NCBI RefSeq assembly: GCF_009696045.1 | Contig: NZ_VUMT01000006.1 | Coordinates: 91,758 to 155,757 of the forward strand | Direction: 5' to 3' | DNA from: Velocimicrobium porci | GTDB lineage: Bacteria > Bacillota > Clostridia > Lachnospirales > Lachnospiraceae | Length of the DNA: 64,000 nucleotides | Part shown: in pieces, positions 1 to 9,481 of the stretch | Layout: every line of letters begins with the position of its first letter | Position numbering within the stretch: the first letter of the stretch is position 1 | Made by a program: the position numbers and the translations under genes | Notes under the pieces: generated by a model | Told to the model about the DNA's origin: nothing | Seen by the model: the letters and a program-made list of their open reading frames with translations, nothing else | Database searches by the model: none

Positions 1-19
1 CAGGAGAAGTCGATAGAGA

Positions 20-862
20 ATGGAAGTGACTTTGGCAAAAAGTGCAGGTTTTTGTTTCGGAGTAAAGCGTGCAGTGGATACTGTTTATAAAGAAATTAGG
101 AAGAATAGACCAGTCTATACTTATGGTCCAATTATTCATAATGATGAAGTCGTAAAAGATTTAGAAAAAAAAGGTGTAAAAGTTATCAAGAGTTTAGAAG
201 AAATAGACGATATACCAAAAGGGACAATTATTATCCGCTCTCACGGGGTATCAAAAAAAGAATATGATACAATTTTGGCAAAAGGATTTGAAATTGTAGA
301 TGCAACATGTCCTTTTGTTAAAAAAATTCATAATAGCGTCTTAAAAGAGAGCAAAGAAGGAAAAGAAATTGTCATAATTGGTAATGCCAATCATCCGGAA
401 GTTCAAGGAATTAAAGGGTGGAGCGATAGTAACTGCACTGTAATCGAAACAGAGGAAGAAGCTTTAAAATATAGTATTTCAAATAACAAGAAAGTTTGTA
501 TTGTTGCACAAACGACATTTAATTACAAGAAATTTAAAGATTTAGTTGAAATTATTTCAAAAAAGGGTTATGATATACTTGCTTTAAATACAATTTGTAA
601 CGCTACAGAAGAGCGTCAGACAGAAGCAAGAGAACTTGCTAAGGTTTCGGATGCAATGATTGTGATAGGTGGTAAACAGAGTTCGAATACACAGAAGCTT
701 GTAGAGATATGTAAAAGTGAATGTGACGATACTTATTATATACAGACACTCGTTGACCTAGATTTAGAAAAGTTGAAATCGTTTCGTAGCGTAGGTATTA
801 CCGCAGGGGCATCGACCCCAAATAATATTATCAAGGAGGTCCAAATAGCATGTCAGAAATGA
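20..862 (+). CDS. ispH: 4-hydroxy-3-methylbut-2-enyl diphosphate reductase (IspH/LytB)
   Basis: Last enzyme of the non-mevalonate (MEP) isoprenoid pathway; it reduces HMBPP to IPP and DMAPP using a [4Fe-4S] cluster in the cytoplasm. The three cluster cysteines are visible: C12 in SAGFCFGVKRA, the one in DATCPFVKK (about residue 96) and the one in NTICNATEERQ (about residue 192). The substrate histidines appear in GPIIHN, RSHG and NANHPEVQG. Its 280 aa is the normal length. The ATG at 20 follows AGGAGAAG about ten bases upstream. The 3' end overlaps the S1-domain gene by 13 bp in another frame. Many clostridia have IspH and S1 domains fused in one polypeptide; here they are separate overlapping genes, so translation is probably coupled. 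Family assignment is secure. Confidence 0.97.
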   Translation: MEVTLAKSAGFCFGVKRAVDTVYKEIRKNRPVYTYGPIIHNDEVVKDLEKKGVKVIKSLEEIDDIPKGTIIIRSHGVSKKEYDTILAKGFEIVDATCPFVKKIHNSVLKESKEGKEIVIIGNANHPEVQGIKGWSDSNCTVIETEEEALKYSISNNKKVCIVAQTTFNYKKFKDLVEIISKKGYDILALNTICNATEERQTEARELAKVSDAMIVIGGKQSSNTQKLVEICKSECDDTYYIQTLVDLDLEKLKSFRSVGITAGASTPNNIIKEVQIACQK

Positions 863-1932
863 GTTTTGAACAGTTATTGGAAGAATCATTAGTAACAATT
901 CATAATGGAGAGGTAGTAAAGGGCACGGTAATCGGTGTTAAAGAAGACGAAATCATCCTAAATATAGGTTACAAAGCCGATGGTATCATTACTAGAAATG
1001 AATACACCAATGCACCTAATGTGGATTTAACAACTATGGTTCAAATTGGAGATGAAATGGAAGCTAAAGTACTTAAAGTAAATGATGGAGAAGGACAAGT
1101 TCTTCTTACTTATAAGAGATTAGCTGCTGAAAAAGGAAATAAGAGATTAGAAGAAGCATTTAATAATAAAGAAGTATTAAAAGCTTCTGTAGCTGCTGTA
1201 TTAGATGGTGGTTTAAGTGTTGTAGTTGACGAAGCAAGAGTATTTATACCAGCCAGCTTAGTTTCCGACACATATGAAAAAGATTTATCAAAATATAAAG
1301 ATCAGGAAATCGAATTTGTAATTAGTGAATTCAATCCAAAGAGAAGAAGAATTATCGGTGACCGTAAGCAATTATTAGTTGCTAAAAAACAAGAATTACA
1401 GAAAGAATTATTTGCAAAAATCAAAGTTGGCGATACTGTAGAAGGTACTGTTAAAAATGTTACAGACTTTGGTGCGTTTATTGATTTAGGCGGTGTAGAT
1501 GGTTTATTACACATTTCTGAAATGTCTTGGGGTCGTGTTGATAATCCAAAGAAAATTTTCAAAGTTGGTGATGAATTAAAAGTTCTCATTAAAGATATCC
1601 AGGGAGAAAAAATTGCACTTAGCTTAAAATTTGCAGATCAGAACCCTTGGTTAACTGCTTCTGAAAAATATGCAGTTGATACTGTAGTAACGGGTAAAGT
1701 TGCTCGTATGACAGATTTTGGTGCATTTGTAGAATTAGAGCCAGGTGTAGATGCTTTATTACATGTTTCCCAGATTTCCAAAGAACATGTTGAAAAACCT
1801 GCAGATGTATTGAAGGTAGGTCAGGAAATTACTGCAAAAGTTGTTGATTTTAACAACGATGAAAAGAAAATCAGTATTAGTGTAAAGGCATTGGCTGTAG
1901 AAACAGAAGCTGAAGCAACAGAAGAAGAATAA
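850..1932 (+). CDS. S1 RNA-binding domain protein (ribosomal protein S1-like)
   Basis: An RNA-binding protein of 360 aa with four S1/OB-fold repeats, at about residues 18-88, 105-172, 192-262 and 278-349. The third and fourth are the most canonical (VKNVTDFGAFIDLGGVDGLLHISEM and ARMTDFGAFVELEPGVDALLHVS cores). It is shorter than the six-repeat E. coli S1 and is the type found in Firmicutes, where it helps mRNA binding at the 30S subunit or acts as a general RNA chaperone. The tail is acidic (EAEATEEE). The ATG at 850 lies inside the end of ispH and is preceded by AAGGAGGT at 833-840, a very strong site with ideal spacing, so it can initiate independently as well as by coupling. It could be labelled rpsA or ypfD; the exact role is inferred. 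Confidence 0.92.
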   Translation: MSEMSFEQLLEESLVTIHNGEVVKGTVIGVKEDEIILNIGYKADGIITRNEYTNAPNVDLTTMVQIGDEMEAKVLKVNDGEGQVLLTYKRLAAEKGNKRLEEAFNNKEVLKASVAAVLDGGLSVVVDEARVFIPASLVSDTYEKDLSKYKDQEIEFVISEFNPKRRRIIGDRKQLLVAKKQELQKELFAKIKVGDTVEGTVKNVTDFGAFIDLGGVDGLLHISEMSWGRVDNPKKIFKVGDELKVLIKDIQGEKIALSLKFADQNPWLTASEKYAVDTVVTGKVARMTDFGAFVELEPGVDALLHVSQISKEHVEKPADVLKVGQEITAKVVDFNNDEKKISISVKALAVETEAEATEEE

Positions 1933-1962
1933 GAATCAATGATTCAATAAAGGAGTGTTTCT

Positions 1963-2742
1963 ATGGCAATTGATTATGAAGGTTTCAAAGGACAAGTATT
2001 TCAACTGACAAAAATTGATTTGAATGCTTACAAAGAACGCCAGATGAAGCGTAGAATTGATGCATTAATCAGTAAGCGTGGTGTAAAAAACTATGATGAT
2101 TATGTAAAGCTTCTTCGCTCGGATAAGGTGGCATTTGAGGAATTTGTCAATTATCTTACAATCAATGTTTCTGAATTTTATCGAAATCCGGAACAATGGA
2201 CATTATTGGAGCGTGAGATTTTTCCATACCTGTTCGATAAATTTGGAAAACGATTAAAAATCTGGAGTGCCGCTTGCTCAACCGGCGATGAGCCTTATTC
2301 ATTGGTTATGCTATTATCGAAATTTATGCCGTTAAGCAATATTAAAGTTATTGCAACAGATATTGACAAGCAAGTATTAGATAAAGCGAGAATGGGTTTA
2401 TATAATGACAAGAGTTTAAAAGCACTGCCACAGGAATTTGTAAAGGAATATTTTACAAAGATTGGAGATAAATCATATCAGATTTCAGATAAAATAAAAT
2501 CATGTGTTGAATTTAAGCAGCATAATTTGTTGAAGGATTCTTATCCGACAAACTGTGATATGATTATTTGCCGTAATGTATTAATCTATTTTACAGAAGA
2601 GGCAAAAGATGATATATACAGAAAGTTTAATTCATCACTCAAAAAAGATGGAATTTTATTTGTTGGAAGTACAGAACAGATTATTCAACCACAGAACCTT
2701 GGTTATGAGTCAAAACGGTCCTTTTTCTATAAAAAAATATAA
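1963..2742 (+). CDS. cheR: chemotaxis protein methyltransferase CheR
   Basis: Transfers methyl groups from S-adenosylmethionine to glutamates of chemoreceptors and so sets adaptation in chemotaxis. Residues 1-75 form the small all-alpha N-terminal domain. The SAM-binding core follows, with WSAACSTGDEPYS at about residues 101-113 and IICRNVLIYF at 201-210, both hallmarks of CheR. At 259 aa it is the length of B. subtilis CheR (256 aa). No C-terminal receptor-docking extension or TPR is present. It is 30 bp from the S1 gene and is followed directly by a strong terminator, so it closes the first transcription unit. Other che genes are not in the window, but a chemoreceptor gene lies 8 kb away. 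Confidence 0.95.
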   Translation: MAIDYEGFKGQVFQLTKIDLNAYKERQMKRRIDALISKRGVKNYDDYVKLLRSDKVAFEEFVNYLTINVSEFYRNPEQWTLLEREIFPYLFDKFGKRLKIWSAACSTGDEPYSLVMLLSKFMPLSNIKVIATDIDKQVLDKARMGLYNDKSLKALPQEFVKEYFTKIGDKSYQISDKIKSCVEFKQHNLLKDSYPTNCDMIICRNVLIYFTEEAKDDIYRKFNSSLKKDGILFVGSTEQIIQPQNLGYESKRSFFYKKI

Positions 2743-2770
2743 GCAGATCCCTTCGGGGGTCTGCTTTTTT
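2741..2770 (+). terminator. intrinsic terminator after cheR
   Basis: An 11-bp stem AAGCAGATCCC / GGGGTCTGCTT (one G-T pair) closes on a TTCG tetraloop and runs into six T residues. It overlaps the cheR stop codon. Confidence 0.93.
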
Positions 2771-2800
2771 GACTTCTTACAAAATTATAAAAATTTTCAG

Positions 2801-2829
2801 TTGATTTTTATAAAGCTATCTAGTATATT
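2801..2829 (+). promoter_or_regulatory. sigma-A-type promoter for the plsX operon
   Basis: TTGATT (2801-2806), a 17-bp spacer and TATATT (2824-2829), placed just after the cheR terminator and about 45 bp before plsX. No FapR-like operator is evident around it. Confidence 0.7.
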
Positions 2830-2875
2830 ATGTAAGTAGATATAACTTATCATAGAAAAGAAGATGGGAGATAAC

Positions 2876-3886
2876 ATGCAGGGTTTAGTTAAAGTTGCAG
2901 TTGATGCAATGGGCGGCGATAATGCACCTGAAGAGATTGTTAAAGGTGCAGTAGAAGCTGTTTGCGAAAGTAAACAGATAAAAGTATTTCTTGTTGGGAA
3001 AGAAGCGGCTATCCGCTCAGAATTAGAAAAGTATTCTTTTGACAAGGAAAGAATTGAAGTTGTAAATGCAGATGATGTAATTACGAATGATGAAGCTCCT
3101 GTAATGGCAATCCGAAGAAAGAAAGAATCCTCTATTGTTGTGGCAATGAATCTTGTAAAGCAAAGAGAAGCCGATGCTTTTGTTTCAGCAGGAAGCACAG
3201 GTGCAATTTTAGTAGGAGGGCAATTGATTGTCGGAAGAATAAAAGGTATAGAAAGACCACCATTAGCACCATTAATTCCAACATTGAAAGGAGTATCCTT
3301 ACTTGTTGACTGCGGTGCGAATGTAGATGCCCGTTCTTCTCATTTGGTACAATTTGCCAAAATGGGTTCGGTATATATGGAACATGTAATGGGAGTTAAA
3401 AATCCTAAAGTTGCGATTGTCAATATTGGAGCAGAAGAAGAAAAAGGAAATATGCTTGTAAAAGAAACCTATCCATTATTAAAAAATTGTAATGAGATTA
3501 ACTTTATAGGAAGTATTGAAGCACGGGATATTCCAACCGGCATGGCAGATGTAATTGTTTGTGAGGCATTTGTTGGAAATGTAATTTTAAAATTGTATGA
3601 AGGATTGGGCGCTGCACTGATTTCTAAGATTAAAGGCGGCATGATGTCCTCGTTGAGGAGTAAAATAGGAGCTTTGCTTGTAAAACCTGCATTAAAGAAG
3701 ACACTGAAATCATTTGATGCATCGGAATATGGAGGAGCACCAATGCTTGGATTGAATGGTCTTGTTGTAAAGACGCATGGAAGTTCAAAAAGTATTGAGG
3801 TAAAAAATTCGATTCTTCAATGTATTGCATTTAAAGAACAAGAAATAAACGAAAAAATAAAAGAAAATGTATTGAATCAAGATTAA
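2876..3886 (+). CDS. plsX: phosphate acyltransferase PlsX
   Basis: Makes acyl-phosphate from acyl-ACP and inorganic phosphate for phospholipid synthesis; a peripheral membrane enzyme. The N-terminus VKVAVDAMGGDNAPEEIVKG is diagnostic, and SAGSTGAILVGG and GALAPLIPTL-like segments (here PPLAPLIPTLKG) follow in the usual order. Length is 336 aa from the ATG at 2876, which has GGGAG about six bases upstream. An in-frame ATG at 2864 gives four extra residues and is the alternative. acpP follows after 15 bp. The plsX-acpP-rnc-smc-ftsY order is the conserved Firmicute arrangement, although fabD and fabG, found between plsX and acpP in Bacillus, are absent. Confidence 0.95.
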   Translation: MQGLVKVAVDAMGGDNAPEEIVKGAVEAVCESKQIKVFLVGKEAAIRSELEKYSFDKERIEVVNADDVITNDEAPVMAIRRKKESSIVVAMNLVKQREADAFVSAGSTGAILVGGQLIVGRIKGIERPPLAPLIPTLKGVSLLVDCGANVDARSSHLVQFAKMGSVYMEHVMGVKNPKVAIVNIGAEEEKGNMLVKETYPLLKNCNEINFIGSIEARDIPTGMADVIVCEAFVGNVILKLYEGLGAALISKIKGGMMSSLRSKIGALLVKPALKKTLKSFDASEYGGAPMLGLNGLVVKTHGSSKSIEVKNSILQCIAFKEQEINEKIKENVLNQD

Positions 3887-3901
3887 AGAAAGGTGAGAAA
3901 T

Positions 3902-4132
3902 ATGGAATTCGAAAAATTACAGAAAATCATAAGTGAAGTATTAAATGTAGGAGAAGATGAAATTACAATGGATACTACATTTGTAGATGATTTAGGAGCA
4001 GATTCTTTGGATGTATTCCAGATTATTATGGGAATTGAAGAAGAATTTGATATTGAAATTGCAAATGATGCAGCAGAGAGTATTGTAACGGTCGGTGATG
4101 CAGTAGAGCAGATTAAGAACGCTACAAATTAA
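3902..4132 (+). CDS. acpP: acyl carrier protein
   Basis: Carries growing fatty acyl chains on a 4'-phosphopantetheine arm attached to the serine of the DSLD motif, visible in FVDDLGADSLDVFQIIMG. It is 76 aa, strongly acidic and four-helix-like throughout. The ATG at 3902 is preferred because AAAGGTG lies six bases upstream; a GTG at 3893 falls within that ribosome binding site and is unlikely to be used. It sits between plsX and rnc, its normal neighbours in Firmicutes. Confidence 0.96.
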   Translation: MEFEKLQKIISEVLNVGEDEITMDTTFVDDLGADSLDVFQIIMGIEEEFDIEIANDAAESIVTVGDAVEQIKNATN

Positions 4133-4173
4133 GAAAAGGAATGTTGTTTGAATAAGAAAATAAGGATTAATAT

Positions 4174-4220
4174 CAGTCAATTAGCAAGCCTTCTAAAGCA
4201 TGTTAATTGACTGTATTTTT
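4174..4220 (+). terminator. hairpin with T-run between acpP and rnc
   Basis: CAGTCAATTA (4174-4183) and TAATTGACTG (4204-4213) pair perfectly around a 20-nt loop and are followed by TATTTTT. The T-run abuts the rnc ribosome binding site at 4221. It may be a weak or partial terminator that lowers expression of rnc and smc relative to acpP, or an RNase III-sensitive stem through which rnc regulates itself. Confidence 0.5.
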
Positions 4221-4232
4221 AGGAGAATTGAG

Positions 4233-4934
4233 ATGTCAACAAGAGGAACAGTTGCTGAATTTGAGCAGATTATAAATTATGAATTTAATAATAAATCTTT
4301 CATTCGTCAGGCACTTACCCATAGCTCTTATGCGAATGAAAAACGTATGAATAAGCTTTATAATAACGAACGCTTGGAATTTTTAGGAGATGCAGTGTTG
4401 GAACTTGTATCCAGTGAATTTTTGTATACAAATTATCCAAATATGCACGAAGGTGAGCTGACAAAGTTAAGGGCAAGTATTGTTTGTGAACCGACGTTAG
4501 CATTATGTGCGAAAGCACTTTCTTTAGGAAATTTTATTTTACTTGGAAAAGGAGAAGACGGAACAGGGGGAAGAGAAAGAGCCTCCATTCTGTCTGATGC
4601 ATTAGAGTCCGTAATTGGTGCAATTTATTTAGATGGTGGTTTTACTAGTGCAAAAGAGTTTGTCCTAAAATATATCATGCGGGACATTGATAAGAAAAAG
4701 CTCTTTTATGATAGTAAGACTATCTTGCAGGAAACAGTCCAAAGTATGGGAACAGGAGAGTTATCTTATAAGTTATTGCAGGAAGAAGGTCCTGACCATA
4801 ATAAAAAATTTACAGTTGCTGCTTATATTGGAGAAAAACAGTTTTCTGTCGGGGTAGGAAGGACAAAAAAAGCTGCGGAACAAGAGGCAGCTTATAAGAC
4901 ACTTCTTTTTCTTAGAGGACAGAGTTCTGATTGA
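4233..4934 (+). CDS. rnc: ribonuclease III
   Basis: Cleaves double-stranded RNA in rRNA maturation and mRNA decay. The catalytic signature NERLEFLGDAVLEL lies at residues 45-58, with E49 and D53 as metal ligands; the second half-site LSDALESVIGAIYLDGG follows about 70 residues later. A double-stranded RNA-binding domain occupies roughly residues 155-230, ending in GRTKKAAEQEAAYKTLL. The ATG at 4233 has AGGAG seven bases upstream, whereas the longer in-frame start at 4200 lies within the hairpin loop and has no ribosome binding site. Length 233 aa is normal. It is upstream of smc, as in B. subtilis. Confidence 0.96.
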   Translation: MSTRGTVAEFEQIINYEFNNKSFIRQALTHSSYANEKRMNKLYNNERLEFLGDAVLELVSSEFLYTNYPNMHEGELTKLRASIVCEPTLALCAKALSLGNFILLGKGEDGTGGRERASILSDALESVIGAIYLDGGFTSAKEFVLKYIMRDIDKKKLFYDSKTILQETVQSMGTGELSYKLLQEEGPDHNKKFTVAAYIGEKQFSVGVGRTKKAAEQEAAYKTLLFLRGQSSD

Positions 4935-4974
4935 GAAGTGTTTTAAAAAGTAACGAGAAAGAATAGGAGTTAGA

Positions 4975-7900
4975 ATGTATCTTAAAAGCATTGAAGTACA
5001 GGGCTTTAAGTCCTTTGCAAATAAACTGACATTTGAATTTCATGATGGGATTACGGCAATTGTGGGACCAAATGGAAGTGGAAAAAGTAACGTAGCAGAT
5101 GCGGTTCGCTGGGTTCTTGGTGAACAGAGTGCAAAACAGCTTCGTGGTTCAAAAATGGAGGATGTTATTTTTTCAGGAACAGAAACACGAAAACCACAGA
5201 GTTATGCCTATGTTGCAATTACACTGGATAATTCAGATCACAAGTTAGCAACTTCATATGAAGAAGTAACCGTTGCAAGACGAGTGTACCGTTCTGGTGA
5301 AAGTGAATACTTAATGAATGGAAGCAATTGCCGTCTAAAGGATGTCCAAGAGTTATTTTTAGACACAGGTATTGGTAAAGAGGGATATTCTATTATTGGA
5401 CAGGGACAGATTGATAAAATTCTAAGTGGAAAACCAGAAGATCGCCGGGAATTGTTTGATGAAGCTGCTGGTATTGTGAAATTTAAAAAAAGAAAAGCAA
5501 CAGCAGAAAAAAATTTGGATTCAGAGCGGCAGAATTTATGTCGTATTAATGATATTTTATCAGAAATCGAAACACAGGTTGGTCCGCTGGAACAGCAATC
5601 AAAAGTTGCAAAGGAATATTTGGCATTAAAAGAAGAACTGAAAACATTGGATGTTTCAATGTTTTTAATGGAATATGATAAAAATCATGATGAATTAAAA
5701 GCGGTTAATGAGAAATTAAAAATTGCAGAACAGCAATTAGGAGAAAAAAAAGCAACGTACGAAAGTACAAAAGATGAGTATGAAAAATTAGAAAAGTCTT
5801 TAGAAGAAAAAAATGTACGACTCGAAGAACATACAACTTTGCAAAATGAATCACGTCTTCAAAAAGAAAAACTAGAAGGTGATATAAAAGTATTAAGAGA
5901 GCAGATTATTGCAACAAGGCAAAACCGCACTCATTATAAGGAGCGTGTTGCTTCTTCCGAACAGTTTTTGACAGCCAAAAGAAATGAACTGAAAGAATTA
6001 GAAAAAAAGAAATTTGATTTGCAAGAAGAGTCTGATCGGATTACAAAAGAGCAAAAAAAAGCAGAGAAAGAATTGCAAGAGATTTTAAGCCGGATGGAGG
6101 CGTATACAGAAGAACTTGAAAGCTATAATAAAGCAAGGTATCAGGCTTTGCATGAAGATACTGATGTAAAGACAAATCTTCAAAAATATCAGACTATGCT
6201 GGAACAGGTAAATATTAAAAAGGCAGAACTTGTAAAGAGAATTTTAAAAAATAAAAGTGATGAAGCAGGATTTGATGAAGAAATTTTGAATGAAAGAAAG
6301 AAATTGGAAGAACTTTCAGAAAAGCTTCAGTTATTTGAACAAGAAAAAAAAGAAAAACTTCGAGATGTCTCGAAAGTGGAAAGTCAGATTTTGTCAAAAC
6401 GAAAAGAAGAAAGCCAGTTTTCTCAGGAATATATGCGAGAGAAATCCCGTTTGGAATCATTGAAAAATATGACAGAGCGTTACGATGGTTATGGTCAGAG
6501 TATCCGAAGAGTAATGGAACAAAAAGACCATAAACCAGGAATTGTCGGTGTTGTCGCAGATATTATTAAAGTTCCAAAAGAGTATGAGGTTGCGATTGAA
6601 ATTGCTTTAGGCGGAAGTATTCAAAATATTGTTACAGAAGATGAGAATACCGCAAAAAGCCTGATTCAATTTTTAAAACAGAATAAGTATGGGCGTGCTA
6701 CTTTTCTTCCATTGACGGCAATTTCCGGTCGTGGGGGATTCTTGCATAGAGAAGCACTTAAGGAAACTGGTGTTGTTGGAGTTGCAAGTGAGCTTGTAAA
6801 GGCAGAACAACGATTTGCAAGTCTGTTAGAATATCTTTTGGGGCGGGTTTTGATTGTTGACCATATTGATCATGCCATTTCGATTGCTAAAAAATATAAG
6901 CAGTCTATCCGAATTGTCACGTTAGAGGGAGAACAGATTAACCCTGGAGGGGCAATGTCAGGAGGAGCATTTAAAAATTCAAGTAATTTGCTTGGAAGAC
7001 GGCGGGAAATGGAGGATATGGAAAAGCAAATCCTTTCTCACGAAACTAGTTTAGTAGAAATCCGAAAGAACATTGAAAACGAGAGTGAAAGAAAACAAAA
7101 ACTGGAAAAGGATATTGAGCAGCTAAAGGAAACAATTCAAACAATTTCCCTTGAACAATATTCTGCTAAAATGAAATACCAGCAGGCAAAGAAACAAAAA
7201 GAGGAAAATGAATCTATTCTTCATACAATACAATCAGATTCTATACAGATTGAGAAACAAATAACAGAACTTAAAAGTCATATTTTTTCTTTATCAAAAG
7301 AGTTAGAGGAAAAATCATCAAAAGACAAGGAATTAGAAGAAAAGGCTTCTAAGCTTGGAAATCAGTTAGAACAGGCAAAACAGGAAGAAATAAATAAAAG
7401 AAATGAAGTTGAAAAAATTCGTTTATCTCAGTCTTCAGCCGGACAACAAAATCAATTTTTATTGGAAAATCAGATTCGTATTCAAGAAGAAATCAGGCAA
7501 AAAGAGCAGGAATTAGAAGAACTAAAGACTGGTATGGCAGAAGGCGAAAAACAGGTTAAGGAGAAAGAGGATGCGATTGTTTCTGTTAAAAATAGGATTT
7601 TAGAATGTGAAAAAGAACTGGAAGAAATGGAACAGGCAATTCTTTCAATCAGACAGGAAAAAGAACTTATTGAAAAAAATCATAAAGGATTTTTTGCGAA
7701 AAGAGAAGAACTGTCTGAGCATATGAATGACTTGGACAAAGAATGTTTTCGTTTGACGAGCCAAAAAGAAAAGATTTCGGAACAGATAGAGAATCAAATG
7801 AATTATATGTGGGAGGAATATGAACTTACTTATAATAGTGCAAGAGAGCTATATGTAAAAACAGAGGAAACACTTTCTTCGATTAAAAAGTCAATTGGTG

Positions 7901-8535
7901 AGTTAAAAGTTAAAATTCGACGTTTAGGCGATGTAAATGTAAATGCAATTGAAGACTACCGAAATTTATCTGAGCGTTATACTTTGCTTGGGACGCAGAG
8001 AGATGATTTAATAGAGGCGGAAGAAGCTTTATTAGGGATTATAAAAGAGTTAGATGAAGAAATGCGAAAGCAGTTTTCTTCTAAATTTAAAGATATCCAA
8101 ATACAATTTGATAAGGTATTTAAAGAATTGTTTGGTGGCGGAAAAGGAACATTAGAGTTAATGGAAGAAGAAGACATTTTGGAAGCCGGAATTCGAATTA
8201 TTGCTCAGCCACCGGGGAAAAAACTCCAGAACATGATGCAGTTATCAGGTGGAGAAAAAGCACTTACTGCAATTTCACTTTTATTTGCAATTCAGAATCT
8301 AAAGCCATCACCATTTTGTCTGTTAGATGAGATTGAAGCAGCACTTGATGATTCGAATGTAGGAAGGTATGCGCAGTATTTACATAAACTTACAAAAGAT
8401 ACTCAGTTCATTGTTATTACCCATAGAAGAGGTACAATGGCAGCGGCAGATATTTTATATGGTATTACGATGCAGGAGAAAGGCGTATCAACCTTGGTAT
8501 CTGTCAGTTTATTAGAAGAAGAACTAGAAAAGTAG
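4975..8535 (+). CDS. smc: chromosome partition protein SMC
   Basis: The ATPase subunit of the SMC-ScpAB condensin that loads on and organises the chromosome. The head carries Walker [10 protein letters not shown] (residues 31-39). Long coiled coils (about 170-505 and 675-1010) flank the hinge domain at about 520-670. The C-terminal head half has the signature [10 protein letters not shown] near residue 1090 and Walker [14 protein letters not shown] near 1113. The 1186 aa length is standard. Its partners scpA and scpB are in the same window at 35.4-36.8 kb, in a separate operon. AGGAG lies about eight bases before the ATG. Confidence 0.97.
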   Translation: MYLKSIEVQGFKSFANKLTFEFHDGITAIVGPNGSGKSNVADAVRWVLGEQSAKQLRGSKMEDVIFSGTETRKPQSYAYVAITLDNSDHKLATSYEEVTVARRVYRSGESEYLMNGSNCRLKDVQELFLDTGIGKEGYSIIGQGQIDKILSGKPEDRRELFDEAAGIVKFKKRKATAEKNLDSERQNLCRINDILSEIETQVGPLEQQSKVAKEYLALKEELKTLDVSMFLMEYDKNHDELKAVNEKLKIAEQQLGEKKATYESTKDEYEKLEKSLEEKNVRLEEHTTLQNESRLQKEKLEGDIKVLREQIIATRQNRTHYKERVASSEQFLTAKRNELKELEKKKFDLQEESDRITKEQKKAEKELQEILSRMEAYTEELESYNKARYQALHEDTDVKTNLQKYQTMLEQVNIKKAELVKRILKNKSDEAGFDEEILNERKKLEELSEKLQLFEQEKKEKLRDVSKVESQILSKRKEESQFSQEYMREKSRLESLKNMTERYDGYGQSIRRVMEQKDHKPGIVGVVADIIKVPKEYEVAIEIALGGSIQNIVTEDENTAKSLIQFLKQNKYGRATFLPLTAISGRGGFLHREALKETGVVGVASELVKAEQRFASLLEYLLGRVLIVDHIDHAISIAKKYKQSIRIVTLEGEQINPGGAMSGGAFKNSSNLLGRRREMEDMEKQILSHETSLVEIRKNIENESERKQKLEKDIEQLKETIQTISLEQYSAKMKYQQAKKQKEENESILHTIQSDSIQIEKQITELKSHIFSLSKELEEKSSKDKELEEKASKLGNQLEQAKQEEINKRNEVEKIRLSQSSAGQQNQFLLENQIRIQEEIRQKEQELEELKTGMAEGEKQVKEKEDAIVSVKNRILECEKELEEMEQAILSIRQEKELIEKNHKGFFAKREELSEHMNDLDKECFRLTSQKEKISEQIENQMNYMWEEYELTYNSARELYVKTEETLSSIKKSIGELKVKIRRLGDVNVNAIEDYRNLSERYTLLGTQRDDLIEAEEALLGIIKELDEEMRKQFSSKFKDIQIQFDKVFKELFGGGKGTLELMEEEDILEAGIRIIAQPPGKKLQNMMQLSGGEKALTAISLLFAIQNLKPSPFCLLDEIEAALDDSNVGRYAQYLHKLTKDTQFIVITHRRGTMAAADILYGITMQEKGVSTLVSVSLLEEELEK

Positions 8536-8546
8536 GAGGCGATTAT

Positions 8547-9476
8547 ATGGGCGAAAAGAAAGGATTTTTTCGTAAGTTAGTATCTGGATTGTCTAAAACA
8601 AGAGACAATATTATATCAGGAATTGATAGCATTTTTACCGGATCTTCTAATATTGATGAAGATTTTTATGAAGAGCTGGAAGAATTATTGATTATGGCAG
8701 ATTTGGGAATCAATACAACAACAGCAATTTTGGAAGATTTAAAACAAAAAGTAAAAGAATTAAAGATTAAAGAACCAAAAGAATGTAAAGACTTATTAAT
8801 TTCCAGCATTAAGGGGCAGATGGAAGTAAAAGAAAGTCAGTATGAATTTGAGGATAAAAAATCGGTTGTATTATTGATTGGTGTCAATGGTGTAGGAAAA
8901 ACTACTTCGGTAGGAAAATTAGCAGGTCAGTTAAAAGATAAAGGAAAAAAAGTAATGGTTGCAGCTGCAGATACATTTCGTGCCGGCGCAATTGAACAGC
9001 TTACAGAGTGGGCACATCGTGCCGGTGTAGACATTATTGCACAACAAGAGGGTTCTGACCCGGCAGCTGTTGTCTATGATGCAGTTATGGCAGCCAAATC
9101 AAGAAATACTGACATTTTAATTTGTGATACAGCAGGGCGTCTTCACAATAAGAAAAATTTGATGGAGGAACTGCGTAAAATTAATCGGATTATAGATAAA
9201 GAATACCCAGAAGCATATAGAGAAACATTGGTTGTCTTAGATGGAACAACAGGTCAAAATGCTTTAGCTCAGGCAAAGCAGTTTAATGAAGTCGCAGAGA
9301 TTACCGGTATCGTCCTAACAAAATTGGACGGTACAGCTAAGGGCGGTATTGCGATTGCGATTCAATCAGAGCTTGGAATTCCGGTAAAATATATAGGAAT
9401 AGGAGAGAGCATTGATGATTTACAAAAATTCAATGCAGATGATTTTGTAAACGCACTTTTTGATGAAGGGGAGTAA
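8547..9476 (+). CDS. ftsY: signal recognition particle receptor FtsY
   Basis: GTPase that docks SRP-ribosome complexes at the membrane for co-translational insertion. The N domain (residues 1-95) is followed by the G domain with P-loop GVNGVGKTT near residue 111, DTFRAGA near 141, DTAGR near 193 and [10 protein letters not shown] near 257. It lacks the long acidic A domain of E. coli FtsY, as is usual in Firmicutes, leaving 309 aa. It starts 11 bp after smc with its own AGGAGG and is part of the same operon. Confidence 0.96.
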   Translation: MGEKKGFFRKLVSGLSKTRDNIISGIDSIFTGSSNIDEDFYEELEELLIMADLGINTTTAILEDLKQKVKELKIKEPKECKDLLISSIKGQMEVKESQYEFEDKKSVVLLIGVNGVGKTTSVGKLAGQLKDKGKKVMVAAADTFRAGAIEQLTEWAHRAGVDIIAQQEGSDPAAVVYDAVMAAKSRNTDILICDTAGRLHNKKNLMEELRKINRIIDKEYPEAYRETLVVLDGTTGQNALAQAKQFNEVAEITGIVLTKLDGTAKGGIAIAIQSELGIPVKYIGIGESIDDLQKFNADDFVNALFDEGE

Positions 9477-9481
9477 ATGCT

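Noticed and set aside
2801..2875. FapR operator upstream of plsX
   Set aside because: FapR often controls plsX in Bacillus, but no sequence close to its TTAGTACC-type site is visible here.
2797..3198. Minus-strand reading frame covering the plsX promoter and start
   Set aside because: Antisense shadow; plsX promoter and ribosome site lie on the plus strand.
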